Positions 8,795 through 18,173 of a stretch of DNA of 64,000 nt are shown in pieces; position 1 is the first letter of the stretch; the number at the start of each line of letters is the position of its first letter. Source of the stretch: Arcicella lustrica (lineage in GTDB: Bacteria > Bacteroidota > Bacteroidia > Cytophagales > Spirosomataceae). The notes below the pieces were generated by a model. The model saw nothing but the letters and a program-made list of their open reading frames with translations, searched no databases and was not told the origin of the DNA. A program made the position numbers and the translations under genes. The stretch spans positions 186,001 through 250,000 of the forward strand of contig NZ_JAYGIM010000003.1 of the NCBI RefSeq assembly GCF_034930985.1, written 5' to 3'.

Positions 8795-9238
8795 TCAATC
8801 TGGTAACTGAACAATTTCAAACCAATATTGTCCGATTGTGCGAATTACTTCTATAAAACGGGTAAAAGTAACAGGTTTTGATATAAAACAATTTACACCT
8901 AAATCATAGCTTTTTATAATATCAACATCCGACTTTGAAGTTGTAAGCACAATGATAGGGATTTTACACAAATCAGGGTCCGATTTTATGATTTTAAGCG
9001 CTTCTCTCCCATCCACTTTAGGCATATTCAAATCCAACAGGATAAGATCTGGGCGTGGAAATTCGCTTGAGTTATTGAATTTACCATTTTGTCGAAGATA
9101 ATCTATCAAGTCCACTCCATCTTCAACAAATTTAATTTGATTGATAATATGATTCTCTTCTAATGCCTCCTGAGTCATCATTCTATCGTCAGGATCATCA
9201 TCAGCGACGAGAATTACGATACTTTTTTTTTGATTCAT
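8795..9238 (-). CDS. Single-domain response regulator (Rcp1-like)
   Basis: 147 residues, only a receiver domain. Acidic pocket DDDPDD at 13-18, phospho-acceptor D69 in LLDLNMPKVDGRE, switch Thr in VLTTSKSD and the conserved Lys in ISKPV. The insertion between beta-2 and alpha-3 (YLRQNGKFNNSSEF) is typical of the Rcp1/CheY-like group that partners PAS or phytochrome-like kinases. It sits 11 bases from the kinase at 9250 and 12 bases from the hybrid kinase, so the three are surely co-transcribed. It is a clear paralogue of the regulator at 16134. Confidence 0.93.
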   Translation of the reverse strand: MNQKKSIVILVADDDPDDRMMTQEALEENHIINQIKFVEDGVDLIDYLRQNGKFNNSSEFPRPDLILLDLNMPKVDGREALKIIKSDPDLCKIPIIVLTTSKSDVDIIKSYDLGVNCFISKPVTFTRFIEVIRTIGQYWFEIVQLPD

Positions 9239-9249
9239 AGTTTTACTGT

Positions 9250-11268
9250 TTATGCCTGGCGTATTGGCAAATACATAATGAACGTTGCACCTGCTCCTAG
9301 TTCACTTTCAGCATAGATAATTCCTTGATGGTTTTCAACAATTTTTTTACAAATTGCCAAACCTAATCCCGTTCCTTCAAATTCTGACCTGCCGTGTAAT
9401 CGTTGAAAGATTACAAATATTCGTTCAGCATATTCTGGCTCAAAGCCAATGCCACTGTCTTTCACTGTAATTTTATAATAACGCTTATTTTTATAATCTA
9501 AGCCCAATTTACTTAGTTCTGCTTTTGTGGCTTCCTTGGCATCGACCCAAATATTGGGTGAATGATTAGCCTTTACAAACTTCAGGGCATTGCTAATTAA
9601 ATTTTGAAATAATTGTTGCATTTTTGGCGCAGAAGCTTCCAATGTCGGCATTGTTCCTACATGAATTTGAGCATTCGTTTCTCCTACTTTAAGTTCTAAA
9701 TCGCTCAAAACATTTTCAAGAGTTTTATTCAAATCTACTTGTTCAAAAGCGACTAATTTTCTTGATAAACGAGAGTATGAGAGTAGATTTTCCATCAATA
9801 CTTCCATTCTATTGGCAGAATCAATCATTCTTGTCAAATAAAAACTAGCATCATCGTCTAGTTGTTGTTTGTATTTTTGATTAAGCCTATCACCGAAAGC
9901 CGTTATTTTTCGCAGTGGTTCTTTCAAATCGTGCGAAGCCACATAGGCAAATTGCTCTAATTCTTGATTGGAGTGATTGAGTTCTTCTAACTTTCGTTCT
10001 AATTCTTTTTCATAAGCTTTCAGTTCTGTTACTTCAACTGTATTTCCTATAAACTTCAATACTTTCCCTGCTTCGTCTGAACTTACCCAACCTTTTGTTT
10101 GAACGTATTTTTCAACGCCGTCTAAATCAACAATTTTATGTTCAAAAGCATAAGGTTGTTTTTGTTCTGCTGCTTCTTGAATTACTTTTTTAACATTGGC
10201 AATATCATCATCATGTACTCTGGCATAGTAAAATTCAATATTAATTTTTACAGGTAGCCTAGAAATATCACTTCCAGAGTACAATTTTTTCAAACCATCC
10301 GACCATTGTATTTCATCTTTATTAACATCCCATTCAAAACTTCCGTAACTCATCAAAGCTTCTGCTTCTTTGAATAAATCTTTGTTTTTCTTGAGTTCTT
10401 CATAAGCTACAGACAATTCTTCAACCTTGGTTTCTAATTCTCCTTTAATTTGCTTGATTTCGGTAATGTCTTGCGAAGTACCAATTACTCGCATTACTTC
10501 ACCTTTGTCATCCAAAAAACACCTTCCTCTTACTGCAATTTGTTTTCTATTTCCTTTTAAATCTATGATTTCATGTTCGTACTCATAAATAGTTTTTTTC
10601 TCTTTTATGGCATTCAACGACAGCTCTCGTACTCGTTGTACGTCTTCTTCAGGAATATGCTTTTGATAAGTACCATAAGGCATCTGAGAACTTTCATAAG
10701 CTGCTTGATCGTATCCGAATATTTCAAATAACCCATTCGACCAGATTACGTAATCATTATTAACCTTCCATTCCCAGCTTCCATAATTAAATAAACGCTC
10801 TGTTTCATTCGATTGATTTTGAACTTGCTTCGTTTTTTCAAGCAATTCATTTTCAATCGTAATATCATCCGCCAAAACCAATAACATACTTGGCTGGTTC
10901 GAAGCGTCTTTTTTAATTAAAGTACATTTATTATTAATCGTGATGTTTTTGCCTGATTTACTAACAATTTTCAGGATAAAGCTCTGGCTGCCATTAATGG
11001 CTACGTCTTCAAAAGTTTTTTGTAAATATTGAAACAGATGTTCGGAAGAACTGAAATTTTCGATTGGGAAAACTGAAAGGTCGGTCGTTAATAATTCTTC
11101 TGGTGAATAGTTGGCAACAATTTCAGTTTTGGCATTGAGGTAAACGGCTTTTTTGTCTGTTAAATTTAACAGATAAACGAAACTAGGTATGGCTTCCAGA
11201 AAGCCATTCAAAAAATCAGACTGATTATCAGTGTTAAATACTTCAAAAAAATGATTAGGCACGTCCAT
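9250..11268 (-). CDS. Cytosolic sensor histidine kinase with three PAS domains
   Basis: 672 residues. Three PAS/PAC units can be read: about 20-140 (weakest), 155-275 (FNYGSWEWKVNNDYVIWSNG ... GTSQDITE) and 300-415 (MSYGSFEWDVNKDEIQWSDG ... GNTVEVTE). A short coiled coil (415-440) leads to the H-box YVASHDLKEPLRK with H446; the ATPase domain has NLISNALKF, DSGIGF and GTGLGLAI. There is no membrane helix, so the ligand is intracellular. The linker and H-box are nearly the same as in the kinase at 14725 (ELEQFAYVASHDLxEPLRKI), marking a recent paralogue pair. The likely partner is the adjacent regulator. Confidence 0.93.
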   Translation of the reverse strand: MDVPNHFFEVFNTDNQSDFLNGFLEAIPSFVYLLNLTDKKAVYLNAKTEIVANYSPEELLTTDLSVFPIENFSSSEHLFQYLQKTFEDVAINGSQSFILKIVSKSGKNITINNKCTLIKKDASNQPSMLLVLADDITIENELLEKTKQVQNQSNETERLFNYGSWEWKVNNDYVIWSNGLFEIFGYDQAAYESSQMPYGTYQKHIPEEDVQRVRELSLNAIKEKKTIYEYEHEIIDLKGNRKQIAVRGRCFLDDKGEVMRVIGTSQDITEIKQIKGELETKVEELSVAYEELKKNKDLFKEAEALMSYGSFEWDVNKDEIQWSDGLKKLYSGSDISRLPVKINIEFYYARVHDDDIANVKKVIQEAAEQKQPYAFEHKIVDLDGVEKYVQTKGWVSSDEAGKVLKFIGNTVEVTELKAYEKELERKLEELNHSNQELEQFAYVASHDLKEPLRKITAFGDRLNQKYKQQLDDDASFYLTRMIDSANRMEVLMENLLSYSRLSRKLVAFEQVDLNKTLENVLSDLELKVGETNAQIHVGTMPTLEASAPKMQQLFQNLISNALKFVKANHSPNIWVDAKEATKAELSKLGLDYKNKRYYKITVKDSGIGFEPEYAERIFVIFQRLHGRSEFEGTGLGLAICKKIVENHQGIIYAESELGAGATFIMYLPIRQA

Positions 11269-11345
11269 TAATTTCTATTATTAAAGAAACTACTTGTGTA
11301 ATTTCAGAAAACTTGAGCAAGGAAATAATCCAACTTTGCAGCAGC

Positions 11346-12812
11346 TTACAATTCAAAAACTTTCATTTTATTGTAAAGTGTTTTCCTGTCTATTCCAAGA
11401 ATTCTGGCGGCTTTACTTTTATTGAAATTTACTTCTTTTAGTACTTTCAAAATCATATCATATTCAGCTTCAATCGCTGCCGACTTCAAGGAAGGTTTAG
11501 AGACAACTTCATTCGAAGCATTACTTTCTGGAACATTATGAACAACTTCTACAACTGGCACTGAAACTGTAACTGGCGGAGTTGAGGTTTCAGTAAAGAG
11601 TAATTTTGCGTAATTAGAAATTTCGAAAGGCAATGTTTTTGATTCAATCCATTCTCCGTCGGTTAATAAAGTGGCTCTTTTAATGACATTTCGCATTTCA
11701 CGAAGATTGCCATACCATGCGTAATTCATAAAATTATCAATAACATCATTCGAAAAACCCTTTACTTTTTTACCAAGCTCTTCGTTGGTTTGATCCAAGA
11801 AAAACTTAGCGAAAGTCATAATATCAGCTTTACGTTCACGAAGTGGCGGAACATCAATACTGAATTCATTAAAACGGTGATATAAATCTTCTCTGAATTT
11901 ACCTTTTTTAGAAGCCTCAATCAATTTTTCATTAGAGGCAACCAAAATTCTAACATCTAAAGGAATTTCTTTTGTCCCTCCAATTCGTTTCATTTTTCTT
12001 TCTTGAACAACTCTCAATAAAAGTACTTGTACTTCATAAGGAAGGTTAGCAACTTCATCCAAAAAAATCGTTCCACCATTTGCCATTTCAAAGTGTCCGA
12101 TTTTCTGGTTTAATGCTCCTGTGAACGAACCTTTTTCGTGTCCAAACAATTCTGAACCAGCTAAATCTTTAGAAATAGCACCACAGTCCATCGCCACAAA
12201 AGGCTGATTCGCTCTTTTGCTATGTAAATGAATTTCTTGTGCAATGGCTTCTTTTCCAGAACCACTTTCGCCATAAATCAGTACGCTATAATTGGTTGGC
12301 GCAACAAGCTCAATCTGACGAATCAAGAATTTTGATTCTGCTCCATCGCCAAAAATATAATTGGCAGGTTTCGAGCTTTTCTTTTTTTGATGTGAAGTCG
12401 TTATACCATCATGTTCTTCACCCAAATCTTGCATACTTCCTTTTTCAGTTTCTACACTTTCTAAGGCTTTTTTGATGGTCAGTAAAATTTCGTCTGGAAA
12501 AAGTGGCTTTGTGATATAATCATAAGCACCCATTTTCATGACATTCACTGCAATTTTTATGTCTGAATAACCCGTAATAATCAATACAGGCACAAAAGGA
12601 AATTTTTCTTTAATTTTCAGAAGTATAGTACCGCCATCGGTATCGCCCAATCTGAAATCAGTCATGATTAAATCAGGTCTGAATTCTTGAAGCAAAGCCA
12701 AGCCAGTACTGCCATCATGAGCGATAGCAACTTCGTAATTGTTTTTGGTCAAAAAACGACGAAGAAGTAAACATATATCTGTATCGTCGTCGATTACTAA
12801 AATCCGTTGCAT
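11346..12812 (-). CDS. Sigma-54-dependent response regulator (NtrC family)
   Basis: 488 residues from the ATG at 12810-12812 (MQRILVIDDD), preferred over a TTG nine codons upstream. Receiver domain 1-120 with D52 in MTDFRLGD; AAA+ domain about 150-390 with Walker A GESGSGKE, the sigma-54 contact loop in the variant form GSFTGA, Walker B GGTIFLDEVANLP and an arginine-rich sensor II stretch; C-terminal Fis-type helix-turn-helix (SKAARILGIDRKTLYNKM). It activates transcription by sigma-54 RNA polymerase on phosphorylation. Its position directly downstream of rpoN and upstream of two kinases suggests one of them controls it. Confidence 0.95.
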   Translation of the reverse strand: MQRILVIDDDTDICLLLRRFLTKNNYEVAIAHDGSTGLALLQEFRPDLIMTDFRLGDTDGGTILLKIKEKFPFVPVLIITGYSDIKIAVNVMKMGAYDYITKPLFPDEILLTIKKALESVETEKGSMQDLGEEHDGITTSHQKKKSSKPANYIFGDGAESKFLIRQIELVAPTNYSVLIYGESGSGKEAIAQEIHLHSKRANQPFVAMDCGAISKDLAGSELFGHEKGSFTGALNQKIGHFEMANGGTIFLDEVANLPYEVQVLLLRVVQERKMKRIGGTKEIPLDVRILVASNEKLIEASKKGKFREDLYHRFNEFSIDVPPLRERKADIMTFAKFFLDQTNEELGKKVKGFSNDVIDNFMNYAWYGNLREMRNVIKRATLLTDGEWIESKTLPFEISNYAKLLFTETSTPPVTVSVPVVEVVHNVPESNASNEVVSKPSLKSAAIEAEYDMILKVLKEVNFNKSKAARILGIDRKTLYNKMKVFEL

Positions 12813-12903
12813 AGTTTTATTATTAAAGGAAAGAGACAATTATGAAATTACCACAAACCGTATTTCCATGAATCAACTTCGTTATTAATTACTCTTCAGC
12901 ATT

Positions 12904-14361
12904 TTATAATTGTCGTCTGAGTTGTGCTGAAGAAATATTCAAATTTTCTCTGTATTTAGCTACTGTTCTTCTAGCAATATGATAGCCTTGTTGAGCCAGT
13001 AGTTCCATCAATTGAAAATCATTGAATGGACTTTTTTTGTTTTCATTGGCAATTAAATTGGCAATAGCTTGCTGAATTTCACGATTTGAAACCTCGCCGC
13101 CAGAATCCATCTTAATTCCTTCTGAAAATAAATCTTTTAAATTGATAATCCCAAAAGGTGTCTGTGCGTACTTCCCACTCGTTACTCTTGAAATCGTTGA
13201 AATATCCATATTAATTTGGCTCGCCACATCTTTCAAAATCATCGGTTTCAAACTACTGACATCGCCATTTTTGAAAAATTCTTTCTGAAAAAAAACAATG
13301 GCTTGCATCGTTTTCAGCATCGTCATTTCTCTTTGCTGAATGGCTTCGATTAGCCAATTAGCCGTATTAATTTTACTGTTAACATATTGATTAGCAGCTT
13401 TATCTTTACTTGAAGCAATTGAACTAGCAAAATCTTGGTTAATTTTCAAAGATGGAATCCTGCTATTATTCAAAGCAATATCTATTTGCGTGTCGCCATA
13501 CATATTGGTTTCATAAGTAATGATATAGTCTGGAATGATATTATCCTTAATGGCAATAGACGACGTTTCTCCATCAATTACTGGCTTGGCATTCAATGCA
13601 CTGATTTGGGCAAGAGCCATTTTTAATTCATCCGAACTTACTTCTCTTAAACGCATAATTTTTTCATAATTACGCACCGCAAGTTCATCCATATTAAAAG
13701 CCACAATATCAATTGCCAAAGATACTTCTAAGCCTTTTTCTTTTTTATGTTGAAGTTGTCTCATCAAACATTCCTGTAAATCAGCCGAACCGATTCCAAC
13801 AGGTTCCATCAATCTGAGTACCTTCAATAACTTTTCTACCTCATCAATATCTACATAAACACCATTGGCAAAAGAAAAATCATCGGCAATGTTTTCTGCT
13901 GAATAGGTTAAAAAACCTTCATCAGTCAATGAGTCAATGATATAATCAATTAAAACACTTTGTTTTTCATTCAAAGGCAAAAAATGTACTTGACTTTTCA
14001 GCTCACTTCGCCAATCAGTATTTTGTGCAAGAGGCAAACTGTAGAGTTCGTCGTCTTCACTATGGTTATTTACTTTGGTTTTATAATCAGGAATATCATC
14101 ATGAGCATACTCATCCCAATCGGCATAATCATTATCGGGTTGGGTAAGTGTTGGGAATTCATCTGAATCGCCATCAGCTTCAAAATCATCGGATGAATCG
14201 TCAGAAGTTGTAGCACCTTCCTCCAATAATGGATTCTCTTCTAATTCGTTTTTGATACGCTCTTCTAACTCAAGCGTTGATAATTGCAAAAAATTAAGCA
14301 TTTGTATTTGCAAAGGCGTAATTTTGAAAGTCTGACGCTGGCTCTGTGATAAATTCATCAT
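12904..14361 (-). CDS. rpoN: RNA polymerase sigma-54 factor
   Basis: 485 residues, full length. Region I is the Gln/Leu-rich activator-interaction segment (SQSQRQTFKITPLQIQMLNFLQL), followed by an acidic region II (about 50-110), a core-binding domain and, near the C-terminus, the RpoN box ARRTVAKYRE that contacts the -24 element. The downstream gene is a sigma-54 activator, an apt pairing. The 363-base upstream region holds a possible minus-strand -7 box (TAATTTTG, complement of 14503-14510). No -24/-12 promoter could be found convincingly in the window by eye. Confidence 0.97.
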   Translation of the reverse strand: MMNLSQSQRQTFKITPLQIQMLNFLQLSTLELEERIKNELEENPLLEEGATTSDDSSDDFEADGDSDEFPTLTQPDNDYADWDEYAHDDIPDYKTKVNNHSEDDELYSLPLAQNTDWRSELKSQVHFLPLNEKQSVLIDYIIDSLTDEGFLTYSAENIADDFSFANGVYVDIDEVEKLLKVLRLMEPVGIGSADLQECLMRQLQHKKEKGLEVSLAIDIVAFNMDELAVRNYEKIMRLREVSSDELKMALAQISALNAKPVIDGETSSIAIKDNIIPDYIITYETNMYGDTQIDIALNNSRIPSLKINQDFASSIASSKDKAANQYVNSKINTANWLIEAIQQREMTMLKTMQAIVFFQKEFFKNGDVSSLKPMILKDVASQINMDISTISRVTSGKYAQTPFGIINLKDLFSEGIKMDSGGEVSNREIQQAIANLIANENKKSPFNDFQLMELLAQQGYHIARRTVAKYRENLNISSAQLRRQL

Positions 14362-14724
14362 GTTGACATAGTTTTAGGAGACTACTACCTAATTTCAATT
14401 AATGAGCCGTAATTTTGTTTTTGATTTATTTTTTTCAGAAAATCAAAAACAAAACAAACAAATACTTGAAAATCAATCACTTATATAAAAAATATTTTAT
14501 AGCAAAATTATATATTTTATTATTTCGGAAAACAAACAAATAACATATTGCGATACTTTGGTACAAGTTGTGTAAAAAAATCCACACTTTGTAGAAAGTG
14601 TTTTAAATTAACTTATTTGCCAAAAAGAAGATTCCTTCTTATTACTTGTGTTCTCGCTTAAAATTTAAAACATTTTCCATTACTATTTAATCAACATGTT
14701 GCTTTAACAAGCTATTTTAAAACG
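14362..14724. promoter_or_regulatory. Divergent promoter region between rpoN and a CHASE3 kinase
   Basis: AT-rich 363-base spacer between two outward-reading signalling genes. On the minus strand TAATTTTG (complement of 14503-14510) fits the Bacteroidota -7 form TAnnTTTG, with TTTG (complement of 14533-14536) 22 bases upstream; this would give rpoN a leader of about 135 bases. No equivalent was found for the plus-strand gene. Confidence 0.35.
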
Positions 14725-16122
14725 ATGCAAAAATCTCAGACCCTACAGTTCATCATAGCTTCATTTATAGGCTTTGCCTTTATGCTTGGCGGTTTATCAT
14801 GGGTTTCTTTCGAACAAATCGCTCAGAATACGGAATATACTCAACTTGTTGAACACACACAATCGGTTTTGTGGGTAAGCGAAGAGCTTATTTCTTCCAT
14901 GAAAGATGTGGAAACTGGACAAAGAGGTTACATCATCACTGGGAAAAAAAGCCATTTAATTCATTACACTGAAGGGAAAGCAAAAGTATTTTCAAGATTG
15001 GATACACTAAAGATTTTGGTGGCGGATAATCCTGTACAGTTAAGAAGTTTGGCAAAAATTGAAGAAATGGTTCATGAGAAAATTAAGTATGTTGATTATA
15101 ACATTGAAACTATCAAAAATAATAGGCCTTTAGAAATCAATAAATTTGAGCAGGGCAGAAAGGCAATGGATAATCTCAGAATTTGGATTTCTACCTTTCA
15201 AAATAACGAAAAATCGATTCTTGAAACCAGAGTACGCTCTAAAATACATGGGCAATCGCTTTTGCCAATTTATCAAATCATGTTGGCTGTTGCTTCTTTT
15301 ACACTTTTGTTAATTTCTTTTTACTTGGTTTATACTGAACTTAAAAACCGCTTTAAATTCCAAAAAGCATTAGAAAATAAAATTGAGGAATTGAATCGTT
15401 CAAATACTGAACTAGAACAATTTGCTTATGTAGCCTCGCACGATTTGCAAGAGCCACTTCGAAAAATCAGGGCATTTTGTGATAAACTGCAAGTAAAACA
15501 AAAAATGTTTTTGAACGATGACGGAAAGGAAACATTGGATAAGATTTCTACCTCAGCAGCCAGAATGCAAGTATTGATTGATGATTTACTGAACTTTTCA
15601 AGATTAGTAAACCATAAAACTCATAGTTTGACTTCTGTAAATCTCAACCAAATTATTGATAATGTATTGAGTGATTTTTCTGAAATCATTACTCAGAAAA
15701 AAGCTACATTTTCTATTGCAAAGCTTCCAGAATTGAAAGCCTATAATTTTCAGATGAATCAACTTTTTATGAATTTAATCAGCAATTCTCTGAAATATAC
15801 AAAAGAAGGCGTAAACCCACATACTATCATCGAATACTCTACCGTTCAAGGAAATACGATACCTCAACTATCTAGTGTTCATGAAGAGCGTTTTTTCCAT
15901 AAAATCTCCATACAGGACAACGGAATTGGCTTTGAAGGTGAATATTCCGAGAAAATATTCGTAATTTTCCAACGTTTACATAACCGTAATACCTATCAAG
16001 GTACTGGTGTTGGCTTAGCGATTTGCAGAAGAGTGATGACAAACCACAATGGTTTTGTCTTTGCCGATAGCAATCCCTACGAAGGAGCCACTTTCAGTGT
16101 CTATTTCCCGATAACTGCTTAA
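14725..16122 (+). CDS. Membrane sensor histidine kinase with CHASE3 domain
   Basis: 465 residues. Membrane helices at about 8-28 and 180-203 enclose a periplasmic all-helical CHASE3 domain, marked by DVETGQRGYIITG at 61-73. A short coiled coil leads to the H-box YVASHDLQEPLRK with H239, then the ATPase domain with NLISNSLKY, DNGIGF and GTGVGLAI. CHASE3 domains sense unknown periplasmic signals. The response regulator gene begins 11 bases after the stop codon and is its obvious partner. The kinase core is a paralogue of the three-PAS kinase at 9250. Confidence 0.93.
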   Translation: MQKSQTLQFIIASFIGFAFMLGGLSWVSFEQIAQNTEYTQLVEHTQSVLWVSEELISSMKDVETGQRGYIITGKKSHLIHYTEGKAKVFSRLDTLKILVADNPVQLRSLAKIEEMVHEKIKYVDYNIETIKNNRPLEINKFEQGRKAMDNLRIWISTFQNNEKSILETRVRSKIHGQSLLPIYQIMLAVASFTLLLISFYLVYTELKNRFKFQKALENKIEELNRSNTELEQFAYVASHDLQEPLRKIRAFCDKLQVKQKMFLNDDGKETLDKISTSAARMQVLIDDLLNFSRLVNHKTHSLTSVNLNQIIDNVLSDFSEIITQKKATFSIAKLPELKAYNFQMNQLFMNLISNSLKYTKEGVNPHTIIEYSTVQGNTIPQLSSVHEERFFHKISIQDNGIGFEGEYSEKIFVIFQRLHNRNTYQGTGVGLAICRRVMTNHNGFVFADSNPYEGATFSVYFPITA

Positions 16123-16133
16123 AAATTGATAAA

Positions 16134-16580
16134 ATGAATAAAAGATGTAATATCTTAATTGCTGATGATGATGATGATGATAAGTTTTTGGTAAAATCAG
16201 CCTTGGAGGATTGTACCTCGAACACCCCCATTCTTTTTGTTGAAAATGGCGTTGAAGTACTAGAATATCTAAAAAATGAAGGACAATTTGCTGATAAATA
16301 TACTTTTCCTAAGCCTTCAATCATTATTTTGGATTTGAATATGCCTAAAAAAGATGGCAGAGAAACCTTGAAGGAAATCAAGGCGAATCCACTTTTCAAG
16401 AAAATTCCAGTCATCATTTTGACGACTTCAAAAGCGGAAGAAGATGTAAATCTATGTTACTCTTCGGGTGCGAACGCTTATATCGTAAAACCTAATTCGT
16501 TTACTGAACTCACTGAAATTCTGTCAACTATGACAAAGTTTTGGTTAGAAATCGTAACACTTCCACCTGCTATTATGTAG
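16134..16580 (+). CDS. Single-domain response regulator (Rcp1-like)
   Basis: 148 residues, receiver domain only. It has an unusually long acidic run DDDDDD at 11-16, phospho-acceptor D67 in ILDLNMPKKDGRE, LTTSKAEED and the conserved VKP lysine. It is a paralogue of the regulator at 8795, including the tail (WLEIVTLP versus WFEIVQLP). It has no DNA-binding output, so it signals by protein contact or passes phosphate on. It is co-transcribed with the CHASE3 kinase; its 3' end overlaps the convergent gene at 16573 by 8 bases. Confidence 0.93.
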   Translation: MNKRCNILIADDDDDDKFLVKSALEDCTSNTPILFVENGVEVLEYLKNEGQFADKYTFPKPSIIILDLNMPKKDGRETLKEIKANPLFKKIPVIILTTSKAEEDVNLCYSSGANAYIVKPNSFTELTEILSTMTKFWLEIVTLPPAIM

Positions 16581-17088
16581 TAATGGCTAGTTTAGGCTGA
16601 TTTCCCGAATGCTCAATAATTTCTATAGGCTTTTCGCTGGTAACTTTTTTTACCCAAAGTAAAGATTTTTCCAGCAAGCCTTGCTTTGCTTTGGCTTGTG
16701 GAAGCTGCAAAGTATTTTCGGGCTTAGTCTTTTCATTGAACCAAGCAACTGACTGATTCACCATTTCATCTTTATTTTTGGCAACATAATTACTCAGTAA
16801 ATTTTTGGCAAAAAAAGGAACGGCAAGTCGAACCAACCAAGATGAACTGCGTAAAAGTGTATTTCTTAGTAGCATATCCACTCCTAAATCTAGCCCAATA
16901 TTTACGAGGCTATTGTTGCGGTTACTCTCCACAAATAGATTTTTAGAAACATCAACCATTTGTCGAACGGGTTGAATTTCAGCCTGAAGCATTTTAATAT
17001 CTTCAGTAAGTTTTGCTTTGGCTATTAAAATATCATTTTCAAGCCTTAGCTTTTCGACTTTTAGCTGTTCAATATTTTCTATCTTCAT
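16573..17088 (-). CDS. Conserved hypothetical protein of the YtxH/holin-like cluster
   Basis: 171 residues, no signal peptide. It begins with a Glu/Lys/Leu-rich helix likely to form a coiled coil (about 1-45), followed by a moderately hydrophobic amphipathic region (about 60-105, WLVRLAVPFFAKNLLSNYV) that may associate with the membrane, and a polar tail. No family is recognised. It overlaps the preceding holin-like gene by 20 bases, so they are translationally linked. In other Bacteroidota, YtxH, DUF1469 and such coiled-coil genes occur together, which points to a shared envelope or stress role. Confidence 0.75.
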   Translation of the reverse strand: MKIENIEQLKVEKLRLENDILIAKAKLTEDIKMLQAEIQPVRQMVDVSKNLFVESNRNNSLVNIGLDLGVDMLLRNTLLRSSSWLVRLAVPFFAKNLLSNYVAKNKDEMVNQSVAWFNEKTKPENTLQLPQAKAKQGLLEKSLLWVKKVTSEKPIEIIEHSGNQPKLAITT

Positions 17089-17440
17089 CTTCGCTATAAA
17101 ATTTCTTTAAAAAAGAATTAACCAAAGGCAGTTTAATATATTCATCTTTGATAAACCAAAGTAAAATTCCTGCTATTACATAAAAAACACCAACACCAAA
17201 AAAGCCCAATGCCACACTGTTGAAGTATTGTCCCAGTACCCAAGCCACCGACAAACTCATAAATAATAAGACAATCATAAAAAGTAAAATAAAAAGTAAA
17301 ATCGTTGCAAGGTCTGCAACACCATTGGCTGCTTTTGATGAGGTATTCAATACTCCTAACTTCCAGCGAGCCTCAACATAATCACTAGCGTGTTCGAAGA
17401 TGTCTTCAGCAATATCATTTGTTTGTTCAAAGGCTGCCAT
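17069..17440 (-). CDS. Phage holin family / DUF1469-like membrane protein
   Basis: 123 residues. A charged amphipathic N-terminus (FEHASDYVEARWKLGVLNTS) precedes two membrane helices (about 44-72 and 77-100), and the C-terminus is charged. This is the pattern of the Phage_holin_3_6/DUF1469 (YqjE-like) family, which despite the name is chromosomal and not lytic. It lies between the YtxH gene and the coiled-coil gene, on the same strand, with a 20-base overlap with the latter. Function unknown. Confidence 0.75.
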   Translation of the reverse strand: MAAFEQTNDIAEDIFEHASDYVEARWKLGVLNTSSKAANGVADLATILLFILLFMIVLLFMSLSVAWVLGQYFNSVALGFFGVGVFYVIAGILLWFIKDEYIKLPLVNSFLKKFYSEDEDRKY

Positions 17441-17495
17441 CGTTTTAAGAATTAAGTTAGAAACAAATTTTTAGGAAAATCAAAGAGTAAATGAT

Positions 17496-17529
17496 AAGCT
17501 GACCAAGCCTTTAATTACTTGGTCAGCTT
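17496..17529 (-). terminator. Hairpin between ytxH-like and holin-like genes
   Basis: Perfect 12-bp stem AAGCTGACCAAG / CTTGGTCAGCTT with a 10-base loop. It lies just after the YtxH-like stop at 17536 on the minus strand. The T-run after it is weak, so it may only attenuate read-through into the holin-like gene. Confidence 0.55.
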
Positions 17530-17535
17530 AAAAAA

Positions 17536-17844
17536 CTATATCGCTGCTACATCTCTTTGAATTGATTTTACAGAACCCGTTGCCGTCTCTGCGATTTCGT
17601 CAAATTCATCTTTCGCTTTATTCTTCCAATTTCTTGCTCGGTTTTCAGCATCATCTACTAAACCTTTAGCTTGATTTTCGCCTTTTTTTATTAGGGTCAA
17701 TAATTCATCAGCCCAAGTGTTGGCATTTTTCTTTACTTTTTTTCTCAAATCAGCTCCTTTTTCTGGGGCAAACACTAATCCAATTGCTGCACCTACCGCT
17801 GCGGCGGCAGCAATTCCAATAATAATTTTTGCGTTGTTTGACAT
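17536..17844 (-). CDS. YtxH domain-containing protein
   Basis: 102 residues from the ATG at 17842-17844 (MSNNAKIIIG); the frame extends 18 codons further upstream but without family similarity. A single glycine/alanine-rich membrane helix (IGIAAAAAVGAAIGLVFAPEKGADLRKKV, residues about 6-34) contains the family's GLLFAP-S/E-KG-xxLR pattern. A charged helical tail follows (WADELLTLIKKGENQAKGLV, AKDEFDEIA). These proteins are sometimes mislabelled gas vesicle proteins; they are small stress-related membrane proteins of unknown action. Confidence 0.85.
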   Translation of the reverse strand: MSNNAKIIIGIAAAAAVGAAIGLVFAPEKGADLRKKVKKNANTWADELLTLIKKGENQAKGLVDDAENRARNWKNKAKDEFDEIAETATGSVKSIQRDVAAI

Positions 17845-18173
17845 GATAAAAATTGTTTTAGCGTGAATCTTTAATACCTTAGCTGAATAGTTTATCAAAT
17901 CTATTCAATTGCATCATTTCTTCTCTAAATCTCAAAATTTTCATACCTAAACCTTGTGCTTGTTTTTTTGGATAGTTTTGAGGTACAGTATCCTCAAATT
18001 GTGGAATTTATCTTTTTAATTCTGCCTAATCAATTAATCTCTGGCACGATTTTTTAACAATGTCTATTCAAAAAAGTGTAACTAAAAGAGTTCATCAGAA
18101 ATCTTATGCTGTTCCCTATAACAATTTTGTTTAAAAGGCTGACAAGACGAAACGATTTGGACTGCCAAATGTC
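17845..18173. other. Intergenic spacer between divergent genes
   Basis: 329 bases upstream of both the YtxH-like gene (-) and the receiver protein gene (+). No repeat, hairpin or clear TAnnTTTG box for either direction was found by eye. Confidence 0.4.

Noticed and set aside
14550..14575. Possible sigma-54 promoter before the CHASE3 kinase (TTGGTACAAGTTGTG)
   Set aside because: The GG and GT dinucleotides are 8 bases apart instead of the required 10, and the second element is not GC.
17069..17844. Holin and gas-vesicle labels as evidence of a prophage or gas vesicles
   Set aside because: No lysin, capsid or gvp genes are nearby; these are the known misleading names of DUF1469 and YtxH proteins.
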